The notes under the pieces were generated by a model that ran no database searches, had not been told where the DNA came from, and worked only from the letters and a program-made list of their open reading frames with translations. The position numbers were made by a program, and so were the translations under genes. A stretch of 45,514 nt of DNA. Origin: Stentor coeruleus (Eukaryota > Ciliophora > Heterotrichea > Heterotrichida > Stentoridae). How positions within the stretch are numbered: position 1 is the stretch's first letter; every line of letters begins with the position of its first letter. The stretch is from assembly GCA_001970955.1 (NCBI GenBank), contig MPUH01000568.1, forward strand, positions 1 to 45,514, given 5' to 3'. Positions 42,070 through 45,514 of this stretch are shown one piece after another.

Positions 42070-42145
42070 AATAGCACCCTTTTGTCGTTTCCATGAGATT
42101 TTTTTTCTGGTTCTGACCAGATATTTATGATATAATAATTAAAAT

Positions 42146-44143
42146 ATGGATACACTTGATACAACTTATGCTCTTGATACACTCAAGGCCGATTTAGTAA
42201 ACGATAAAGACTTAAATCTTTTCTATGATTATTTTGAGACAAACTTCAAAGGACGCACGGTTAGTAGCGAAATGACTGATCAAGAAAAGTCTGATGCTAG
42301 GCAAAATAATCATGCCAAAAGATTGAATTTTATAAACAACATTTTAAGTACTCAAGTCCTAGTAATGCTGTTGCTTTATTATAAAAATGAAGAGATGAAT
42401 CTATTCTCAATGAAAGAGCATTTGCTTTGCATAGATTTGTGCTTTAATCAATTAAAATCAAACACAAAATTAGCCAAAAAGCTTGTTTTAGAAGAGTTTT
42501 TAAAATTGTTTAGAAAGCTAACTTTGATAATAGTTGGCACAAAATTTAAGTTAAAAGAAAAAAAAACACTCTTGAATTTTTTTAAATCATGGTGTAAAAA
42601 TTATAAAAATATCTTAAAAACTGTTAATGCTTCTAGTGGGGTTAATAATTTGGTTATTATTTACTATGTCATCAGTGAATTAAAATCAGGAGAATGCAAG
42701 CCGAATCTCTTAATCGAGAGTATTGAAGCCTTAGCCCACATCAAAGACATAAATTACTATAATAAGGTATTCAAGTTGGCTTTGAAAATATATCAAGAAA
42801 AATTTCCAGAGCAAATTACTGAGCAAAGTTTTATTTTAGAATGCTTGAAAATAGATGATTTTAAGACCTCGTATCAATTAGCCAAATCAATAGACAAGTA
42901 TCTTCCGAAATACTTTAATGTAAAAGAATGCTTAAATCGTGAGTCATTTGCAAATATTTACAGAGTTGCCGAAGAAAATATTGAGTTGCTCACTTCAGCT
43001 TTCGAAGGATATTTAGATACAGATATTAAAATTCTACCTGAATTCAACACTTCTTTTTTGATGGTCATTTATCATTTTCTTAAGCTATTTGAGGGAGAAG
43101 ATAGTGAAAAAGGATCAAAAGGTGGGTTATATCTAAGAAAATATTTTAAAATATACTACCTAAACAATTTCTTTAAATTAACTCAAATTATAACTACTTC
43201 ATCATTGTATAGTCCATTTAACAGATTTATCGCTACAGAATTATTGCAATTAGCTGCCAAGAAAGGAGATTTTGATTTTTTTTGTTTTTTTAGTAGATTA
43301 AATGCAGAGTTTGATCCCTCAATACTTCCAGAAGAATTAGTTGAAATATTTATTAAAAAAGCATTAGAGTTTCCATATCATATTGTATTACTGAAGTTTT
43401 TTAAGCCTTCATCATCCTTAGAGGAGCTTGAAAACGCGCTACGTGAAGCAATATCAAAAGTTAGAATAACTGATTTACCAAAAAGCGTATGCGGAGTGAC
43501 ATTAAGTAACATGACTATATGCTTACCAAATACTGATGATAGTAATTTTGGCAATGGTGTAAAGTTTTATGTGCTACTCCACGAATTAGTGCATTTTCTT
43601 CAAAGAACTTCTATTGAATCTTTTAGGGAAAGCTTGGAAAATAAAAACCAAAAATTGATAGGAGAATTAAAGATGTCCAATCTTTTAATGGAAGATTCAA
43701 TTGAAAATGCTGAAAAAAATCCCACACCTGAAGCAACTGACATAAATCCTTTAGACAATTATGAAATTCTAAAAAAAATTGAAGAAAATGAAGGTAATTT
43801 AAAACCCTTACCAACTTTTAATCCTGCGATAGATTCTTCCCAAAATACAGATATAAAAGAAGGTGGAGAATATTTGGAATTGCTTTTGTTTAATGGATTG
43901 CATGAAAGAATTTATACATCAGCAGCTGAATTTCTTTTTGAGAGTCATGAAAATAGTCTTGAAAAGTTCAGAGAAAAATTTTCAACGCTAAATGCCAACG
44001 GTATGAAAAATAAAGAAAATTATTATCCTATAAGAGAACTTGGCTCTAATAATGAGGAGGTTTATTATTTAGGTGAATGTGGAACAAAGGAAAGAATGAT
44101 TGCTTATAAAATTTATATGGATGAGAAAAATTTAAGTAAATAA
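42146..44143 (+). CDS. Copy A'', unknown family with HELVH metallopeptidase motif
   Basis: Intact 665-residue single-exon gene. Residues 1-470 are helical, Leu/Lys/Phe/Asn-rich, without a known domain. Residues 474-486 read YVLLHELVHFLQR, with His479, Glu480 and His483 forming a zincin HExxH motif. Downstream comes a disordered acidic stretch (about 515-570) and then GGEYLELLLFNGLHERIY (573-590), whose Glu575, Glu578 or Glu587 could supply the third zinc ligand. A zinc peptidase or a peptidase-derived fold is inferred; nothing is known of substrates. It has no signal peptide or membrane segment. It lies in tandem after the broken A' copy. The next gene begins 26 bp downstream. Confidence 0.85.
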   Translation: MDTLDTTYALDTLKADLVNDKDLNLFYDYFETNFKGRTVSSEMTDQEKSDARQNNHAKRLNFINNILSTQVLVMLLLYYKNEEMNLFSMKEHLLCIDLCFNQLKSNTKLAKKLVLEEFLKLFRKLTLIIVGTKFKLKEKKTLLNFFKSWCKNYKNILKTVNASSGVNNLVIIYYVISELKSGECKPNLLIESIEALAHIKDINYYNKVFKLALKIYQEKFPEQITEQSFILECLKIDDFKTSYQLAKSIDKYLPKYFNVKECLNRESFANIYRVAEENIELLTSAFEGYLDTDIKILPEFNTSFLMVIYHFLKLFEGEDSEKGSKGGLYLRKYFKIYYLNNFFKLTQIITTSSLYSPFNRFIATELLQLAAKKGDFDFFCFFSRLNAEFDPSILPEELVEIFIKKALEFPYHIVLLKFFKPSSSLEELENALREAISKVRITDLPKSVCGVTLSNMTICLPNTDDSNFGNGVKFYVLLHELVHFLQRTSIESFRESLENKNQKLIGELKMSNLLMEDSIENAEKNPTPEATDINPLDNYEILKKIEENEGNLKPLPTFNPAIDSSQNTDIKEGGEYLELLLFNGLHERIYTSAAEFLFESHENSLEKFREKFSTLNANGMKNKENYYPIRELGSNNEEVYYLGECGTKERMIAYKIYMDEKNLSK

Positions 44144-44169
44144 GTTTATAGTTTAGTAAGCATTAAAAA

Positions 44170-45318
44170 ATGAATGAAGATGAAAACTCTGATCCTGAAA
44201 GCATGAATGCTTCTATAATCGGTGACTTGAAATCAACAAGTTTTGCATATCAAGGCCGACTTCCTGATGACCGTCTCCAATATAAAAGTGATAAAAAATG
44301 CATATGCTGCCAAGCTCAATTTGGTCTAGGAATCCTATACTCCAAAAAACACTTTTGCAAATTCTGCTATAGAGGAATCTGCGCAAAATGTTCACCAGCT
44401 GCAGCAATACACCCTGAAGAAAGAAAGTCTCTTCGTATCTGTAATTTATGTTGTGAAAAAAGTGTCGGAGACAAATTTGCTGAAGGCTACAACATAAAAA
44501 TATCCTCAACAAAACAAGAAATCGAAAATTTAAAAGAACAAAAAAGGAAAAATATTGAAGAATATCAGAAAATACTTAAAGATAGTTATAGATTAGAGAA
44601 TCTGATATTTTTAGAAGAAGAGAAGAATAAAGAGTTGATGGGGAAGTTTTTAGAGGCAAAAGAGAATACTAGGAATATAGATGAGACTAAGAAAGTGTAT
44701 GAGATTATGTATGCAAAGCATCAAGAGTTGTATAAGGTTTTTGATCAAAGGAACTATGATATTTCTAGACTTAAGAAGATGTTTGAAAGCGAGCAGGAAA
44801 GAAGAAAGAGCACGAAGACGGAGATGATTGCTATGAGAGACAAACTTACTGAATTGCAAGATGACTATCTATGCCTTCAATCGAAAGGCCATCGCAAAAG
44901 CTCAAGTGTCATATTCACTGAAGCAGAAAAAAAAGAAGACCAATTACTAAACTCTTTAATCATATCAAACTTCGAATTAGAATCAGAGTCCTCAAAATTC
45001 AAACAAGAAATCGAAAAACTCGAAAGCGAAAACGAATTTCTAGACAAGAAAATCAAAAACCTTAAAGAAGAAGCACAAAATGCTCCAGACCGTCTTGTCA
45101 ATAATGAAAAAGGATTTTATTCAGCAGATGAAGAAGAAAGAATAAGGAATTTAAAAATAAAACATAAGACTCAGCAGGCTATGATAGAAAGATTAAGGAC
45201 ACAATGTGGTATTGGTAATAAGAATATTAAAGATAGGGAGTTAAGAGGAAAAGATGAAGATGAAGATGAGGCTGTAAATGAGACAACACGACCTTGTGCA
45301 AGGTGTGATATATTTTAG
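44170..45318 (+). CDS. FYVE-like zinc finger plus coiled-coil protein
   Basis: A 382-residue protein. After 40 hydrophilic residues, eight cysteines form a FYVE/RING-like zinc pattern: C44-x2-C47, C63-x2-C66, C71-x2-C74, C91-x2-C94. The basic patch KKHFCKFC (59-66) and LRIC (88-91) stand where FYVE domains have R-x-HHCR and R-V-C, but the WxxD box is absent, so binding of phosphatidylinositol 3-phosphate is uncertain. Residues 105-355 are coiled coil. The C-terminus is acidic and ends in CARCDIF. Proteins of this plan often tether endosomes. Single exon, starting 26 bp after gene A''. Confidence 0.85.
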   Translation: MNEDENSDPESMNASIIGDLKSTSFAYQGRLPDDRLQYKSDKKCICCQAQFGLGILYSKKHFCKFCYRGICAKCSPAAAIHPEERKSLRICNLCCEKSVGDKFAEGYNIKISSTKQEIENLKEQKRKNIEEYQKILKDSYRLENLIFLEEEKNKELMGKFLEAKENTRNIDETKKVYEIMYAKHQELYKVFDQRNYDISRLKKMFESEQERRKSTKTEMIAMRDKLTELQDDYLCLQSKGHRKSSSVIFTEAEKKEDQLLNSLIISNFELESESSKFKQEIEKLESENEFLDKKIKNLKEEAQNAPDRLVNNEKGFYSADEEERIRNLKIKHKTQQAMIERLRTQCGIGNKNIKDRELRGKDEDEDEAVNETTRPCARCDIF

Positions 45319-45396
45319 AAAAATATATTGTTTTAATCAAGTATATGATAATATTAGATTAATTGATTAATATAAAATTATATCTTTGGAATAGAA

Positions 45397-45514
45397 GGAT
45401 TTCATATGGTTTTTGAGGATTGCTGAAATGTTTGATAATAAATGCTAGGTTATATAAGCATTTTTAATCTAAATATATATTCTATCTAAACCTGAACGGA
45501 TTTCATATGGTTTT
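45397..45514. repeat. 17-nt direct repeat closing the window
   Basis: GGATTTCATATGGTTTT occurs at 45397-45413 and again as the last 17 bases (45498-45514). The stretch after 45318 holds no gene. Confidence 0.7.

Noticed and set aside
2233-45318. Blepharisma-like code (TGA = Trp)
   Set aside because: No gene needs an internal TGA; every Trp is TGG and the tRNA-Trp found has anticodon CCA.

Overview
This window looks like macronuclear DNA of a heterotrich ciliate, most like Stentor. It is AT-rich and gene-dense. All genes read with the standard code, and the proteins are eukaryotic and partly ciliary. Every intron I could place by homology or frame is exactly 15 nt, begins GT and ends TAG (seven introns in four genes). 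Intergenic gaps between real genes can be as small as 0-60 bp. All 23 intact genes with a visible stop end in TAA (16) or TAG (7), none in TGA. No bacterial, viral, CRISPR or transposase genes were seen.

Layout, left to right. At 1-2174 there is a partial gene of an unknown family (minus strand, running off the left edge) and a broken copy of a membrane thioredoxin/PDI gene (plus). At 2233-6379 a coiled-coil gene and CNOT10 are divergent. At 7394-8350 lies a two-exon gene of unknown function, then a 1.7 kb gene-free stretch and tRNA-Trp(CCA). From 10957 to 19323, all on the minus strand, lie a calcium-dependent protein kinase, a Cache-domain membrane sensor, CNOT9 (three exons), a reticulon-like protein and ARMC9. 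ARMC9 is head-to-head with a POC5 homologue at 19598. After another gene-poor stretch come a coiled-coil gene, an AGC-like kinase and a small ORF (22581-24921). Next are a TMEM135-like protein, a pyruvate-kinase homologue that has lost its catalytic residues, an RCK-family (MAK/CILK1) ciliary kinase and a three-exon alkyl-DHAP synthase with a PTS2 signal. Then follow a TPR/cyclic-nucleotide-binding protein, an abutting unknown ORF and a trypsin-like protease resembling TYSND1/DEG15. The right end has the intact PDI gene, a broken copy of the left-edge gene, a full-length copy of it (665 aa, HELVH metalloprotease motif) and a FYVE-like zinc-finger coiled-coil protein.

The most striking structure is a roughly 2.2-2.3 kb inverted duplication at the two ends of the window. 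It contains a divergent gene pair that has decayed reciprocally: the left copy keeps the unknown gene and has lost the PDI gene, and the right copy keeps the PDI gene and has lost its unknown gene. A further copy of the unknown gene lies in tandem next to the right unit. The broken right-hand copy carries a 47-bp insertion bounded by TA with TACA/TGTA ends, which looks like a ciliate internal eliminated sequence. The promoters of the unknown family share a long palindrome.

Functional themes: mRNA decay (CNOT9, CNOT10), basal body and cilium (ARMC9, POC5, RCK kinase), peroxisomal ether-lipid synthesis (PTS2-bearing AGPS and a possible PTS2-processing protease), and signalling (CDPK, AGC kinase, cNMP-binding protein, Cache sensor).
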